NCBI RefSeq assembly: GCF_014207375.1 | Contig: NZ_JACHEE010000005.1 | Location: 124,001-188,000, forward strand | Direction: 5' to 3' | Length of the DNA: 64,000 nucleotides | From: Arthrobacter sp. AZCC_0090 | Lineage (GTDB): Bacteria; Actinomycetota; Actinomycetes; Actinomycetales; Micrococcaceae | Part shown: piece after piece, positions 44,883-54,351 of the stretch | Numbering within the stretch: position 1 is the first letter of the stretch | How the letters are laid out: every line of letters starts with the position of its first letter | Notes under the pieces: model-generated | Seen by the model: only the letters and a program-made list of their open reading frames with translations | The model's database searches: none | What the model was told of the DNA's origin: nothing | Translations under genes and position numbers: made by a program

Positions 44883-45195
44883 GGTCTTGTCCCCTAGGAC
44901 TCGCAGCGTTGTGCGCCGCGGCTCTCGTTTGCATTGCTTCAACCAGCAATTCTAGGCGGAGACAGTCACAAACCCGTCATGGCAGGCGTGCCGCGAAACC
45001 TGAAAGTGCTCCTGGAACGCTTTCAGGCCGGGCCTCAGACGGCGGAACAGCGCCGACAGCGACAGCTCGGTCGAGGAGCTCGACGTCGATCGCTCCGTCA
45101 CTGTTGTCGAAGTCGACGTGGCGGGCCGCTTTCCATTCGCAGGCGTTGGCCTGGGATGCCACCCAGAATTGCTCCCAGTTATTGAGCGTACGGAA

Positions 45196-45424
45196 TCCAT
45201 GAACGTCTCCCACATGGACCATCAGGCGCGACATCACGGACCTCGAGGATGCCGGGCACGTGCTGTCGGTCGAGGGAGGCGTCCGTCTGGCCGAGAGGAC
45301 CAGCCAGGAGCCGCCTCGGGAAACGGAATTCCGTGCGCAACTGGGGGTGCCGCGCACTCAGGAAAACATCCAGGAACTGGGCGTCACGGTACACGTCGCG
45401 GCCACGAATGGCTCCGGACGCTAA
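45196..45424 (+). pseudogene. DeoR-family regulator remnant
   Basis: The two frames join as MNVSHM (from about 45199) and TIRRDITDLEDAGHVLSVEGGVRL (from 45218), the recognition helix and wing of a DeoR-type domain. One surplus G at 45216/45217 breaks the frame. Similarity ends soon after, and a TAA at 45422 closes the frame without a sensor domain. 44950-45195 also holds no intact gene. Confidence 0.55.
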
Positions 45425-45678
45425 CGGCGATCCGGAGAAAGGGGCGTTTTCCGTTCGCTGGCAACCGCCGTGACGATTCCGCCCGTCAGGGCAAAAAGGG
45501 CGCAGATCAGCGACCAGCCAACCACGTCCATTGGCCAGGATGGCCCTTGGGTGGGATCGAGTCGCGAGTTGTCGAGGCCAAATACCTGCGAACCGATCCA
45601 GATGTAGGCAACAACCAGAATGGCGATAGCTCCAAGCACTACGGCGACTATGAAGAGTAGTTTCGACGCTTTGGACAT
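45421..45678 (-). CDS. Small two-helix membrane protein, unknown
   Basis: 85 residues from the ATG at 45678 with AGGAG upstream. Two hydrophobic segments (about residues 6-27 and 52-70) with a short polar loop (DNSRLDPTQGPSWP) and a basic tail. I do not recognise the family. Overlaps the last bases of the DeoR remnant on the other strand. Confidence 0.65.
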   Translation of the reverse strand: MSKASKLLFIVAVVLGAIAILVVAYIWIGSQVFGLDNSRLDPTQGPSWPMDVVGWSLICALFALTGGIVTAVASERKTPLSPDRR

Positions 45679-45717
45679 GTTCACACTCCTGATCTTTAAG
45701 GCACTCAGGGATTGCAA

Positions 45718-46063
45718 CGATACTTCAGGTTCAGTTGGTCACCTTTAGGCGAGGCAGGGCTGCTTCAAAGCAGTACACGAAAAATATCTGCTCTGACGGC
45801 CTCTAGGCGCCAATAGGTTGAATATTGAGTGTTCGATCAGGGGGAATTAGGTGCTGGATTCGGTATTGCGCGGACGGATGCGGCCATAGGAAAGCTCAGC
45901 ACAGATCGACCAGAGTCTGCCGTCGGCGACTATGAACCGGATATTTGAGTTGACGCCCACGCTGGGCGCGAGCTGGCAGCAGTTGCCCCCAAAATCGACT
46001 TTTGAGGGCAGCTGCTGCCTGTTCGGGCGAGCTTTCGCGCAGCGAGTTGGTGGGGCGACCTTC
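45718..46063. repeat. Gene-free stretch with one long imperfect hairpin
   Basis: No gene seen. GGCAGCAG at 45975-45982 and CTGCTGCC at 46012-46019 enclose CCCAAAA...TTTTGAGGG, forming a stem of about 20 bp around TCGA. It may end the metallo-hydrolase transcript (stop at 46064) or be another palindromic repeat. Confidence 0.6.
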
Positions 46064-46879
46064 TTAGTGGTGCGCTTGCGTTTCCTGGAGCCTCTTGATG
46101 AACCAGCGTGATTGTTCGGGCCCGTAGGGAAGCACCGGGATCGCTTTGGTGGCGTCCGACGGCGTGTCCCGGATCGACTGCCTCGCTTGCCGTACCGCTG
46201 TGGACATGGTGTCCGCCATGGTCTTGACGAACTGGTCGCTGCAGGGCTTGCCGTGGCCGGGGATCAGGAATTCGTAGCGGTGGCGAAGGGCCGAGATGTG
46301 CCGAAGGGCGTCTGCCCAGTCCTCCGGGTAGGAGTCCTCGAACGAAGGATGTGCGCCTTGTTCCACAAGGTCACCCGCAAAGAGCGTGCTGGGCGTTCCC
46401 ACCAGGAGGTCGCCGTCGGTGTGCCCGCGGCCCAGGTAGAACAGGGTGGCGGTCAGTCCGCCGAGGTCAACCAAGACGGGTTGGTCCTTGACGATCGCAT
46501 TAGGGATGACGATCTCGACTGCGTCGCCCTTGCCCGCGGCCATCTCCGGCTCGGTGGCGGCGACGAAGCGGCGCTGGTGGTCGCCGTCGTCGTCGATCGT
46601 GGCTGCACAGTTGACGTGCCCCCAAAACTCGGTGACGCCGTCGTCGGCAAAAACGGCGTTACCGAAGTAGTGGTCGTAGTGGGCGTGGGTGTTCACCACC
46701 ACCAGCGGCAGCTGGGTCTTTTCACGAACAGCGGCGAGGATCTGCCGGCCTTGACGGGGGCCGCATCCGGTGTCGATCACCATGGCTCGTTCCGTACCTA
46801 CCACGAGGCCCGTGTTCAGCAGGCACCCCTCGGTCTCCAGCACGTAGTTGTCCGGGCCGACTTCGAGCCATGCTGACAT
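46064..46879 (-). CDS. MBL-fold metallo-hydrolase
   Basis: 271 residues with GGAG before the ATG. Zinc motif NTHAHYDHYFGN (HxHxDH, residues about 64-69), then GRGHTDGDLLVG, FAGDLVEQGAHP and IPGHGKP supplying the other ligands. It resembles the SoxH/subclass-B3-like hydrolases. Substrate not deducible; beta-lactamase activity cannot be assumed. A single gene with no obvious operon. Confidence 0.87.
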   Translation of the reverse strand: MSAWLEVGPDNYVLETEGCLLNTGLVVGTERAMVIDTGCGPRQGRQILAAVREKTQLPLVVVNTHAHYDHYFGNAVFADDGVTEFWGHVNCAATIDDDGDHQRRFVAATEPEMAAGKGDAVEIVIPNAIVKDQPVLVDLGGLTATLFYLGRGHTDGDLLVGTPSTLFAGDLVEQGAHPSFEDSYPEDWADALRHISALRHRYEFLIPGHGKPCSDQFVKTMADTMSTAVRQARQSIRDTPSDATKAIPVLPYGPEQSRWFIKRLQETQAHH

Positions 46880-47150
46880 TGTTTCTCCGTCTTCAGATGC
46901 GTTCCGGCAGTGTTCAGGCCTCGATTCTACCCACGGAGAGCTGGGAGGAACGGGACGAAAGGCGCAGTTGAGGCCTGGGCCGTTCGAAATGCAATGCGTA
47001 GGAGGGGCTTGAGGACCAATGCTCGGGAAAGCTACGCTGTCGGGGTTGGCGATTGCTACTTGTTAACTAGGCAAGAGAAGTTGGGAACGCGGAGTACTTT
47101 TTGGGGAGTTGCCGAAAGTTTCGGCGGCCTGCTCGGGGGAGGACGTGATC

Positions 47151-47525
47151 GTGGTGCCGGATACCGCGGACGGTGGAAAGGCCAGTGTCGCTCTAGGCGT
47201 CGACGGACTTCTCCATCTGCGTTGGCGTCCCGGGGTCGACATTCAAGTTGAGGATGCCCGGGCGGCCATGGCGAAAGTCAACGAGCTATGCCAGCAGGAG
47301 CAGCATCCAATGCTTGTAGACATGGCCACAGTCGCTTCCGTCAGCCGAGAGGCCAGGAGTATATGGTCTATTCCCTGCGGCGCTTCGCGCATCGCTTTGT
47401 TGGGTACGTCGCCTGTAGACCGGGTCCTGGCGAACTTCTTCCTCGGAGTGCACATCCCGCCTTGCCCGACTCGTTTTTTTACATCGCGCAGCGAGGCCCT
47501 GGACTGGCTTAATGCGGTTGCGTGA
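47151..47525 (+). CDS. STAS-like small protein upstream of a cyclic-di-GMP enzyme
   Basis: 124 residues from a GTG at 47151, chosen because GGAGG lies eight bases upstream; GTGs at 47145 and 47154 and a TTG at 47109 are alternatives. The pattern LLHLRWRPGVDIQVEDARAAMAKVNELCQQEQHPMLVDMATVASVSREAR, then ALLGTSPVDRVLANFFLG resembles the STAS/SpoIIAA-like fold of proteins found next to actinobacterial diguanylate cyclases. No catalytic residues are recognisable. Probably co-transcribed with the GGDEF-EAL gene. Confidence 0.65.
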   Translation: MVPDTADGGKASVALGVDGLLHLRWRPGVDIQVEDARAAMAKVNELCQQEQHPMLVDMATVASVSREARSIWSIPCGASRIALLGTSPVDRVLANFFLGVHIPPCPTRFFTSRSEALDWLNAVA

Positions 47526-47564
47526 GCCTCGGATGTGCCTCCTGCCGCTGCCGGCAGGGATTAC

Positions 47565-49103
47565 GTGACCTCGAGAGAGAGCGTTGAGGACCCGCGCCTG
47601 CAGCAGTTGGTTGACGGGGTTGTCCGATTGGCTGCCGGCGATCTGGACGCACGCATTGAACCTTCGGAGCATCGGGATGACATTGATGCTGTCATCACGG
47701 GAGTCAACCTGCTCGCAGAAGAACTGGGCCACATTCATTCTGAGCTCGAACAGCGGGTGGCCGCACGCACGGCGATGCTGCGGCGAACACAGGTTGAGCT
47801 GGAACAGATGGCCAAGACAGATGCCCTCACCGGACTTGCAAACAGGACGCTGCTTACCGAGCGGATCCAGGAAGCGATCCTGTCCTGCACGGACGGCGGG
47901 AGAGCCCCGGCCGTGTTGCTCCTGGACCTGGACTCATTCAAGGCCGTCAATGACATCCTGGGCCATAGCGCCGGTGACGCCGTGCTGGTCGAGGTTGCCA
48001 AACGTCTCCGCTCAGCCGTCAGGCCACAGGATACTGTGGCCCGCCTGGGCGGGGATGAGTTTGCCATCCTCATTACCGCGGCCACGGAAGAGGAGATCAT
48101 TCGAATTGCGCACCGCGCATCGGAGTATCTGCAGGACAGCATGTGTATCGGGATAGAAACGGTTTGGGCGATGGCGAGCATCGGCGTTTGCGTCGGCAAG
48201 CCGGGGTACCGGGCGGAGGCGCTGATGCGCGATGCCGACATAGCCATGTACCAGGCAAAGGCGCGGGGCCGCAACAATGTCCAGCTCTTCCACCCGGAGA
48301 TGCTAGACGCAGTCCAGGAACGGTCGCGAATAACCGCCGAACTACGCACCGCCGTTGCCGGAAGGGAACTGGCGCTGCTGTATCAGCCGGTGGTCGAGTT
48401 GGCTTCCGGCCGCGTCATCGGCATCGAAGCACTCCTCCGATGGCATCACCCCGTCCGCGGAACCATTATGCCGGGCAGCTTCATTGGCATCGCAGAAGAA
48501 ACCGGCTTGATCTTTGAGCTGGGACGGTGGGTGCTGCATGAAGGTCTCGCCCAAATGGGGCGCTGGAACCAAACCGACCCGGACCTGACAGACTTTTGTC
48601 TGCACATCAATCTTTCAGCCGCCGAACTACTTCGAACCGACCTGCTGGAGGACATCAGGGACACGCTGGCCAGGTATGACGTGGATCCGCGGCGCCTGGT
48701 CCTGGAGATCACCGAGACCGTATTGATGTCCCGGGAAACCGGACAAGAACAAGTCCTGAGCAGGCTCCGGGAGCTCGGCGTCGGGCTGCAAATTGACGAC
48801 TTCGGTACGGGCTATTCGTCCATCAGCTACCTTCGGTCGCTTCCGGCAGACACAGTGAAGGTCGATCAGTCCCTCATCAAGGACATGGGGTCGGACCCCC
48901 GGCAGCAAAACTTCGTTTCAGCCATTCTGCAGCTGATTTTCGCTGCGGGGCTCAACGCGACCGTGGAAGGCATCGAAACCGCCGAGCAGGCGGCCCAACT
49001 GCGGGCCATGGGTTGCCTCTACGGGCAAGGCTACTATTACGGGTATCCGGTACCGGCTGCGGAAATACCGTATCAACTCCGCCAGCCCGCGCGGCATCTG
49101 TAG
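47565..49103 (+). CDS. GGDEF-EAL cyclic-di-GMP synthase/phosphodiesterase
   Basis: 512 residues from a GTG at 47565 behind CAGGGA (GTG at 47535 also possible). Short HAMP-like N-terminus with a coiled segment (LGHIHSELEQRVAARTAMLRR). The GGDEF domain has LGGDEF and an upstream RPQD at the right distance for a product-inhibition site. The EAL domain keeps EALLRW, NLSA, LEITE, DDFGTG, VKVD, VEGIE and GYYYGYP. Both activities are therefore possible. Cytoplasmic, with no membrane segment. Confidence 0.92.
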   Translation: MTSRESVEDPRLQQLVDGVVRLAAGDLDARIEPSEHRDDIDAVITGVNLLAEELGHIHSELEQRVAARTAMLRRTQVELEQMAKTDALTGLANRTLLTERIQEAILSCTDGGRAPAVLLLDLDSFKAVNDILGHSAGDAVLVEVAKRLRSAVRPQDTVARLGGDEFAILITAATEEEIIRIAHRASEYLQDSMCIGIETVWAMASIGVCVGKPGYRAEALMRDADIAMYQAKARGRNNVQLFHPEMLDAVQERSRITAELRTAVAGRELALLYQPVVELASGRVIGIEALLRWHHPVRGTIMPGSFIGIAEETGLIFELGRWVLHEGLAQMGRWNQTDPDLTDFCLHINLSAAELLRTDLLEDIRDTLARYDVDPRRLVLEITETVLMSRETGQEQVLSRLRELGVGLQIDDFGTGYSSISYLRSLPADTVKVDQSLIKDMGSDPRQQNFVSAILQLIFAAGLNATVEGIETAEQAAQLRAMGCLYGQGYYYGYPVPAAEIPYQLRQPARHL

Positions 49104-49112
49104 AGTTAGCGC

Positions 49113-49931
49113 ATGTCGAAGCTTTGGGACCAGGTGCTGCTTGTCCCCACAGTAGTCCGCCTCGCTTCCCGGGCACCGCGTAACCCGGACGCCGCCTGGG
49201 AAGGGTACTGGCGCGGAATCCGCACTACTGGCCGTTCCGGAGACGTGCTTTGGGACTCCGACTCTTCGGCCGAGCGTGCGCAGTACTACGACGCAATTGC
49301 AGCTCACTTCGATCCAGCTCTTCCAGTAGTTGACGTCGGGTGTGGCAACGGAACCCACACCCGCTGGCTTGCCGGCCTGTTTCCACGAGTTCTCGGGATC
49401 GACGTATCCAAGGGGGCGATCGAGATGGCGAGCAAGGAAGCAGCAGGGATCCAAAATGCCGACTTCATGGTTCTGGATGCTGCGGCGGCAGGTGCCGGAG
49501 AGGTCCTGTTGGAGCGGCTGGGGCCCGCCAATGTCTTTGTCCGCGGCGTCTTCCACGTCCTGAAACCCGGCAAGCAGACTGCCATGGCTGCCAACCTGCG
49601 AACCGTCATCGGGAACAGAGGCCGGGTGTTACTGGCCGAAACCAACTTCCGCGGAAATAGCCTCGGTTACCTGACCGAGCTCGGCGCCACCCGGCAAAGC
49701 ATGCCCCTGCAGCTGCGGCGCGCCTTGGAGAACCTTCCCCGGCCCGGGCATTTCGGTGCAAGGGAACGGCATGGCGTATTTTCGGATTTGGACTGGCAGT
49801 TGATTGCGGACGGCCCGGTTAACATCGAGGTGGTCCCCATGAATGCCAGCGGCCTTCCGCAGTGGGTTCCGGGATATTACGCGCTCCTGTCAGGCGCGGA
49901 AGATTCCGGAGCCCAGCACGGACGGGTGTAA
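49113..49931 (+). CDS. Class I SAM-dependent methyltransferase
   Basis: 272 residues, 9 bp after the GGDEF-EAL gene. SAM motif VVDVGCGNGTHTRWLAG (about residues 72-88), acidic partner GIDVSKGAIEMA and a later VFHVLKPGKQT. Substrate unknown. The tight spacing suggests an operon with the cyclic-di-GMP enzyme, an unusual partner. Confidence 0.85.
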   Translation: MSKLWDQVLLVPTVVRLASRAPRNPDAAWEGYWRGIRTTGRSGDVLWDSDSSAERAQYYDAIAAHFDPALPVVDVGCGNGTHTRWLAGLFPRVLGIDVSKGAIEMASKEAAGIQNADFMVLDAAAAGAGEVLLERLGPANVFVRGVFHVLKPGKQTAMAANLRTVIGNRGRVLLAETNFRGNSLGYLTELGATRQSMPLQLRRALENLPRPGHFGARERHGVFSDLDWQLIADGPVNIEVVPMNASGLPQWVPGYYALLSGAEDSGAQHGRV

Positions 49932-50074
49932 CTGCACCCCCGTGATCACGACAATGAACACGTTGGCCGCGTGTGTTTCATCAGAAGGCGGGCCGTCCGG
50001 TTTGTTTAGCTGTATTATTCCTTTTGTTTGCAGGTCCCGGGTTCAGCCGGAGCTAAAGGCAAAGGAATAGTTTC

Positions 50075-51196
50075 ATGTCGAAGCGGAAACCGTCTTTGAA
50101 CAACGCCGGGATGAAGGCCAGTCCGGAGACTGTGGAGCCGCCCGTCAAGCAGTTGCGTGGGCTGCGCCGCCAGGTCCTGGAAATCATCGATGAGGTCTTG
50201 TCGGACTCTTCGCAGGCAACGGATGCGGTGCGCGAGCAACTTCGCCAGCACATTGCTGCCCACCCTGGGCGTCCGGAAGAGGCGCTGTTGGAGCACTTGT
50301 CTTCGCTCAGGTCGGAACAGGCAGGCCAGCCTGACCCGGCCCCGCAAGTCGACCCGGCCCCGCAAGGCGACCCGACCCCGCAAGGCGACCCAAGCAGCCA
50401 GCACCCCAGCAGCCCACGGCTCGAGGCGGTCCTCAGGGACCGGATGCTGATGACCGCCTTCCAGCCCGTTTTCGACCTCACCACTGGCATCGTCGTCGGC
50501 GCCGAGGCTTTGACCCGCTTCGTCAGCGACAGCGGGGACCCTGCCGAATACTGGTTCGCGGAAGCCGAGGACAAGGGGCTCCGAACGGATCTTGAATTCG
50601 CGGCATTGGAGTCCGGGCTCAAGGCCGCGCTGGATCTGCCGCCCCACCTTTTCGTGGCGTTGAAGCTTTCCGAGGCGGTCTGCCTGGATCCGCGCCTTCC
50701 CGTGCTTTTCGAGCAAACTCCGGTGGCGCCCGCCCGAGTGATCCTTGAAGTCTCCGGGAAGTTCCCCCCGGACCAGGCCGCTTCGCTCGACGCGGCGGTG
50801 GCGCCGCTGCGCAGCGCCGGCATGCGCCTGTCCATCGAAAACACCGGTTCCTTCTTCGCCGGGGCCAGCCATATTCTTCGGCTCAAGCCGGAGATGATCA
50901 AGCTGGATTGGAATCTGACTGCAGCTCTCAACCGGGATCCCCTCCGGCAGGAACTCGTGGAGGCGGAGGTCGGGTTCGCGCGGAAGATCGGTGCGGTCCT
51001 GACCGCCCAACGCATCGAAACCGAGGCCGAACTTGCCACTCTTAAAGGCCTGGGAGTGACCGTCGGACAGGGTTTTCGCCTTGGGCGGCCCTCGGTCCAG
51101 CCCCGCGAATGGGCCAAATGGGGTGGGCGTGCCAGGCACCTCGCCTCCCCCGGCGGTCGCGGCAGGACCCTGCGGACCTGGTTGAACCTGACCTGA
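50075..51196 (+). CDS. Degenerate EAL-domain protein
   Basis: 373 residues, AAAGGA before the ATG. A helical N-terminus of about 85 residues is followed by a Pro/Gln repeat linker (PAPQVDPAPQGDPTPQGDP), then an EAL-like domain. The EAL triplet (GAEALTRF), LEVSG Glu, IKLD Lys and GQGF Gln remain. The metal ligands are lost: the NxS Asn is Lys (ALKLSE), DDFGTG is ENTGSF and the AEGxE Glu is Gln (AQRIE). It should not hydrolyse cyclic-di-GMP and may be a binding or scaffold protein. Confidence 0.82.
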   Translation: MSKRKPSLNNAGMKASPETVEPPVKQLRGLRRQVLEIIDEVLSDSSQATDAVREQLRQHIAAHPGRPEEALLEHLSSLRSEQAGQPDPAPQVDPAPQGDPTPQGDPSSQHPSSPRLEAVLRDRMLMTAFQPVFDLTTGIVVGAEALTRFVSDSGDPAEYWFAEAEDKGLRTDLEFAALESGLKAALDLPPHLFVALKLSEAVCLDPRLPVLFEQTPVAPARVILEVSGKFPPDQAASLDAAVAPLRSAGMRLSIENTGSFFAGASHILRLKPEMIKLDWNLTAALNRDPLRQELVEAEVGFARKIGAVLTAQRIETEAELATLKGLGVTVGQGFRLGRPSVQPREWAKWGGRARHLASPGGRGRTLRTWLNLT

Positions 51197-51233
51197 CAGA
51201 CCTGGCGCTTCAGAAGAGAGGCGCCTCAGGAAG

Positions 51234-51869
51234 TTACGCGGCGTCCGGGCCTCGATGTTGGTCTATCAGCCAAGCGGCCATCTGCTGGGCGCGCTTGGAC
51301 GCCAGGACGTCTCCTTCTGTGGCCGAGATGATGGAGCCCTTCATCAGGATGTGCCAGGAGCGTGCGAATTCCTCGGTGCGCTGCAATCCGGCTTCCTTTG
51401 CCAACTCCTGGATGTGTCCCCTGATCCTGGCGAGGTAGCCGATGCTGGCTTTCCCCAGCGGATGTTCACGCCCCATTTCAAGCAGAACGTTGATGAACGA
51501 ACACGCCTCAAAATCCTCCCGCTGGAACCAGTCACCGAACACGTCGAAGATGGCGAGCAACTGCTCCTCAGCCGTGTTTCCCCGGCTCCGGGCGTCGGAG
51601 ATGATCAAGTCCACGGTCCAGATCTGGTCGCGAAGCGCGAGGAAGGCAAGAACCAGATCGTCCTTGGACGGAAAGTGCCGGTAGAAGGTGGCCTTGGCTA
51701 CGCCTGAACGCTCGATGAGCTGATCGACCCCGACAGCGCGGATCCCGCGCCGCGAGAACAGTTCGTAGGCGGCGTCCAAGATGCGATCCACCGCGTCATC
51801 ACGGGTGGTCGTTTGTCCGGCTGGCATGGAGGACGAACCGGGTGCATCCGAGGCATCTGGGGTACTCAT
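51234..51869 (-). CDS. TetR-family transcriptional regulator
   Basis: 211 residues. The helix-turn-helix lies at about residues 24-68 (ILDAAYELFSRRGIRAVGVDQLIERSGVAKATFYRHFPSKDDL), with an all-helical ligand domain after it. A 16-bp palindrome lies 31 bp upstream of its start, in the gap to the divergent FAD/Rieske gene. This points to self-regulation and control of that neighbour. Ligand unknown. Confidence 0.9.
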   Translation of the reverse strand: MSTPDASDAPGSSSMPAGQTTTRDDAVDRILDAAYELFSRRGIRAVGVDQLIERSGVAKATFYRHFPSKDDLVLAFLALRDQIWTVDLIISDARSRGNTAEEQLLAIFDVFGDWFQREDFEACSFINVLLEMGREHPLGKASIGYLARIRGHIQELAKEAGLQRTEEFARSWHILMKGSIISATEGDVLASKRAQQMAAWLIDQHRGPDAA

Positions 51870-51900
51870 CGCGATAGCAATCCTACTCTCACACCCACAA

Positions 51901-51916
51901 GACAGACCTGTCTGTC
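51901..51916. promoter_or_regulatory. Probable TetR operator
   Basis: GACAGACCTGTCTGTC: arms GACAGA and TCTGTC around CCTG, a common layout for TetR/AcrR sites. It is set between the regulator and the FAD/Rieske oxidoreductase. Confidence 0.65.
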
Positions 51917-52071
51917 AGGGCCCTTTTGCGTGAACTCGGCACAGGCAACCCGCGACGTCGGCGCGCACCTCTTGCTTCTCTCGTGGCCTTCTGCTTCGCT
52001 GGCACTACCGGGCCGCCGCCGCGCTAACTCCGGTGTGGGCCGTGCCCCGGTTGAAGGGAAGTGGGACCGTC

Positions 52072-53592
52072 ATGACTTCTCTGTGGCTAGACGCGCGCGG
52101 GCCGGACAAGGACTCCGCAGTCGCTACCAGCCCCGATGAATTCACGCCCGGGAACAGTTACGACTCCGTGGTGGTCGGAGCCGGAATCACGGGCCTCGTG
52201 ACAGCGCTCATGCTGGCGCGGACCGGGAGCAACGTGCTGGTTCTCGAGGCCCGACATATCGGCGCGGTCAATACCGGAAACACCACGGCCAAGTTGAGCT
52301 TGCTGCAGGGCACCAGCCTGTCTGCGCTGCGTAACCAGTATCCCGTGGACGTGGTCCGTGCCTATGTTGACGCGAACAGGGCTGGGCAGAAGTGGCTGCT
52401 TGAGTACTTTGAGGGGCGGGGGGTGCCGTTCCAGTATCGGGATGCGTACACCTTCGCCACCACCCCGGCCGGCGCGGATCGGCTCCGCGCGGAAGCCTTC
52501 GTGGCGCGGGCTGCCGGACTCAACGTCAAGTCCACCCGGGAGACGGGGCTGCCGTTCGACGTCGACGACGCCCTGCGGCTCGCGAAGCAGGCCCAGTTCA
52601 ACCCCATGGACGTGCTGGACGCGCTATCTGAGGATGTTCGGGCTGCCGGCGGGAGCATCGTGGAGGGCGTGCGGGTCATGAACGTCCGCAACGGCGATCC
52701 GCTGACAGTGGTCACCCGGAAGGGCGAGGTCACCGCTCGCAACGTCGTTCTTGCCACCGGGACACCCATCTTGAACCGTGGGCTTTACTTCGCCAAGCTG
52801 CGGCCGAATCGCTCATATGCCGCTGCCCTGAGGCTTCCGGACGGCATGAGCCCGCCGCCGGGAATGTACCTTTCGGCCGAGCCACCCACCCGCTCTCTGC
52901 GGGACTATCCAGTGCCCGACGGCGGGAGCTTGCTTTTGGTGGGCGGGTTCGGGCACGCGGGCGGCCGGGCGCCGTCAATGCAGGCCCACGTGGACGAGAT
53001 GCTCGCCTGGGCCGAGCGTTACTACCCGGGCGCTGAGGTGACGCACACGTGGTCGGCCCAGGACTACCAGGCCACCAATCTCATGCCGTTCTTTGGCAGG
53101 TACCCGCGCGGCCGGGGCAAGATCCTGTTCGGCACCGGCTACAACAAGTGGGGCATGACCAATGGTGTCGCGGCGGCGCTCGACGTGGTTTCGGACATCA
53201 CGGGAAGCGGGCAACTCCCGTGGGCACGGACCATCCACCGCCGGACCACGGGTCCCCGCGGGGCAGCGTCGGCAATATCGTTCAATCTCGAGACACAACG
53301 GCAGAATTTCGGGGACAAGGCTGCCCTGAAGGAGAAGCCACCCATCACGGAAGAAACCAGCCCCGCAGAGGGCACGGGCGTCACAGGGCTTTTCCACGGG
53401 AAACCAGCGGCTGTCTGCACGGTAGACGGCGTGGTGTGCAGGGTGTCCGCGGAATGCGCGCACCTGGGCGGGATTCTGCACTGGAACGACGCCGAGAAGT
53501 CCTGGGACTGCCCCCTGCACGGCTCGCGCTACTCGGCCGCGGGAAAGCTGCTGGAAGGGCCAGCGACGCACAATTTGTTCAAGCTGCAGTAG
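52072..53592 (+). CDS. FAD-dependent oxidoreductase with C-terminal Rieske domain
   Basis: 506 residues from the ATG at 52072 (a longer frame to 52033 is less likely). N-terminal FAD site VVVGAGITGLVTALMLARTG in a D-amino-acid/glycine-oxidase-type domain, with a covalent-flavin-like GNTTAKLSLLQG near residue 65. The C-terminal Rieske 2Fe-2S domain has CAHLGG and CPLHGS with the standard two Cys and two His. The combination is common near glycerol-3-phosphate or aldehyde enzymes in actinobacteria; substrate unknown. Likely repressed by the adjacent TetR protein. Confidence 0.87.
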   Translation: MTSLWLDARGPDKDSAVATSPDEFTPGNSYDSVVVGAGITGLVTALMLARTGSNVLVLEARHIGAVNTGNTTAKLSLLQGTSLSALRNQYPVDVVRAYVDANRAGQKWLLEYFEGRGVPFQYRDAYTFATTPAGADRLRAEAFVARAAGLNVKSTRETGLPFDVDDALRLAKQAQFNPMDVLDALSEDVRAAGGSIVEGVRVMNVRNGDPLTVVTRKGEVTARNVVLATGTPILNRGLYFAKLRPNRSYAAALRLPDGMSPPPGMYLSAEPPTRSLRDYPVPDGGSLLLVGGFGHAGGRAPSMQAHVDEMLAWAERYYPGAEVTHTWSAQDYQATNLMPFFGRYPRGRGKILFGTGYNKWGMTNGVAAALDVVSDITGSGQLPWARTIHRRTTGPRGAASAISFNLETQRQNFGDKAALKEKPPITEETSPAEGTGVTGLFHGKPAAVCTVDGVVCRVSAECAHLGGILHWNDAEKSWDCPLHGSRYSAAGKLLEGPATHNLFKLQ

Positions 53593-53714
53593 GCGGTACG
53601 TGGGCGGTGTTCAAAAGTTCCGATGTGAATCAGCTTGCCACCTCTGGCTGGCACCCGACGCCGGCAACAACGAGTACTTTTTCCTGACACTCCGGTCCGC
53701 TTCGTTTATCAGTA

Positions 53715-54037
53715 TTGGGTATCTGCTTAGCTGAAGTAGACCGGCGTATGACCGATTCCTGTCGCGGATGCCGTGCGCAGGAATGGACCATCCCAATACC
53801 TTTGGGGACAATTTCAGGACTGGCTCAGTACCGACGACGCCTGTGGGAATACCTGGCAAAACTGTGCTGGCCGGATGGATTTCTCTGCCCCAAATGCGGC
53901 GTCCGCGAGTACTGGCGTACGGGTGCTGGGGTCTGATGTGCCAGGGATGCTCACGGCTGACATCGATGACAGCCGGAACCATTTTTGACCGCATCCGCGT
54001 TCCGCTGCGCACCTGGTTTGCCGCGGTCATTTCCTAG
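53715..54037 (+). mobile_element. IS1595-type remnant, 5' end, copy 1
   Basis: Begins with a 24-bp sequence (53715-53738) repeated inverted at 57395-57418. Behind it, frameshifted pieces give the N-terminal zinc ribbon of an ISXO2/IS1595 transposase: QFQDWL, LCPKCGVREYW, LMCQGCSRLTSMTAGTIFDRIRVPLRTWF. A stop ends it and the catalytic domain is missing. The next 314 bp (54038-54351) hold no recognisable gene. Confidence 0.8.
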
Positions 54038-54351
54038 CGTGCACCCGGCGGGCGGCTACACAAGACAGGCTGAAAGGAGTCTTCCCATGCTCGTTCGGCG
54101 TCAGACCGCCAGGGACCGTCGGGCCGATCGCGCTTGCAGGTAGCTCCCTTCCTTGCAGTAACAGCACAGGTAGTCACACACAGCGAACGCTCGCCCCAGC
54201 AAATTAGACGAGTAATTTCCACTCATGCCCTGATCAGCCCGCGTAGGTACGCTCTTTGCGTTCAACCCCTGATCTACTTCACGCCGTTCGCCGGAGCGGC
54301 TAGGGGCAGACCACGTCATAGTTGGGCCAAGATTTCAACGACAGGGAAAAT

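Noticed and set aside
44952..45215. Overlapping open frames on both strands between the ATPase and the DeoR remnant
   Set aside because: No frame shows a start with a ribosome site or a recognisable family; treated as decayed DNA.
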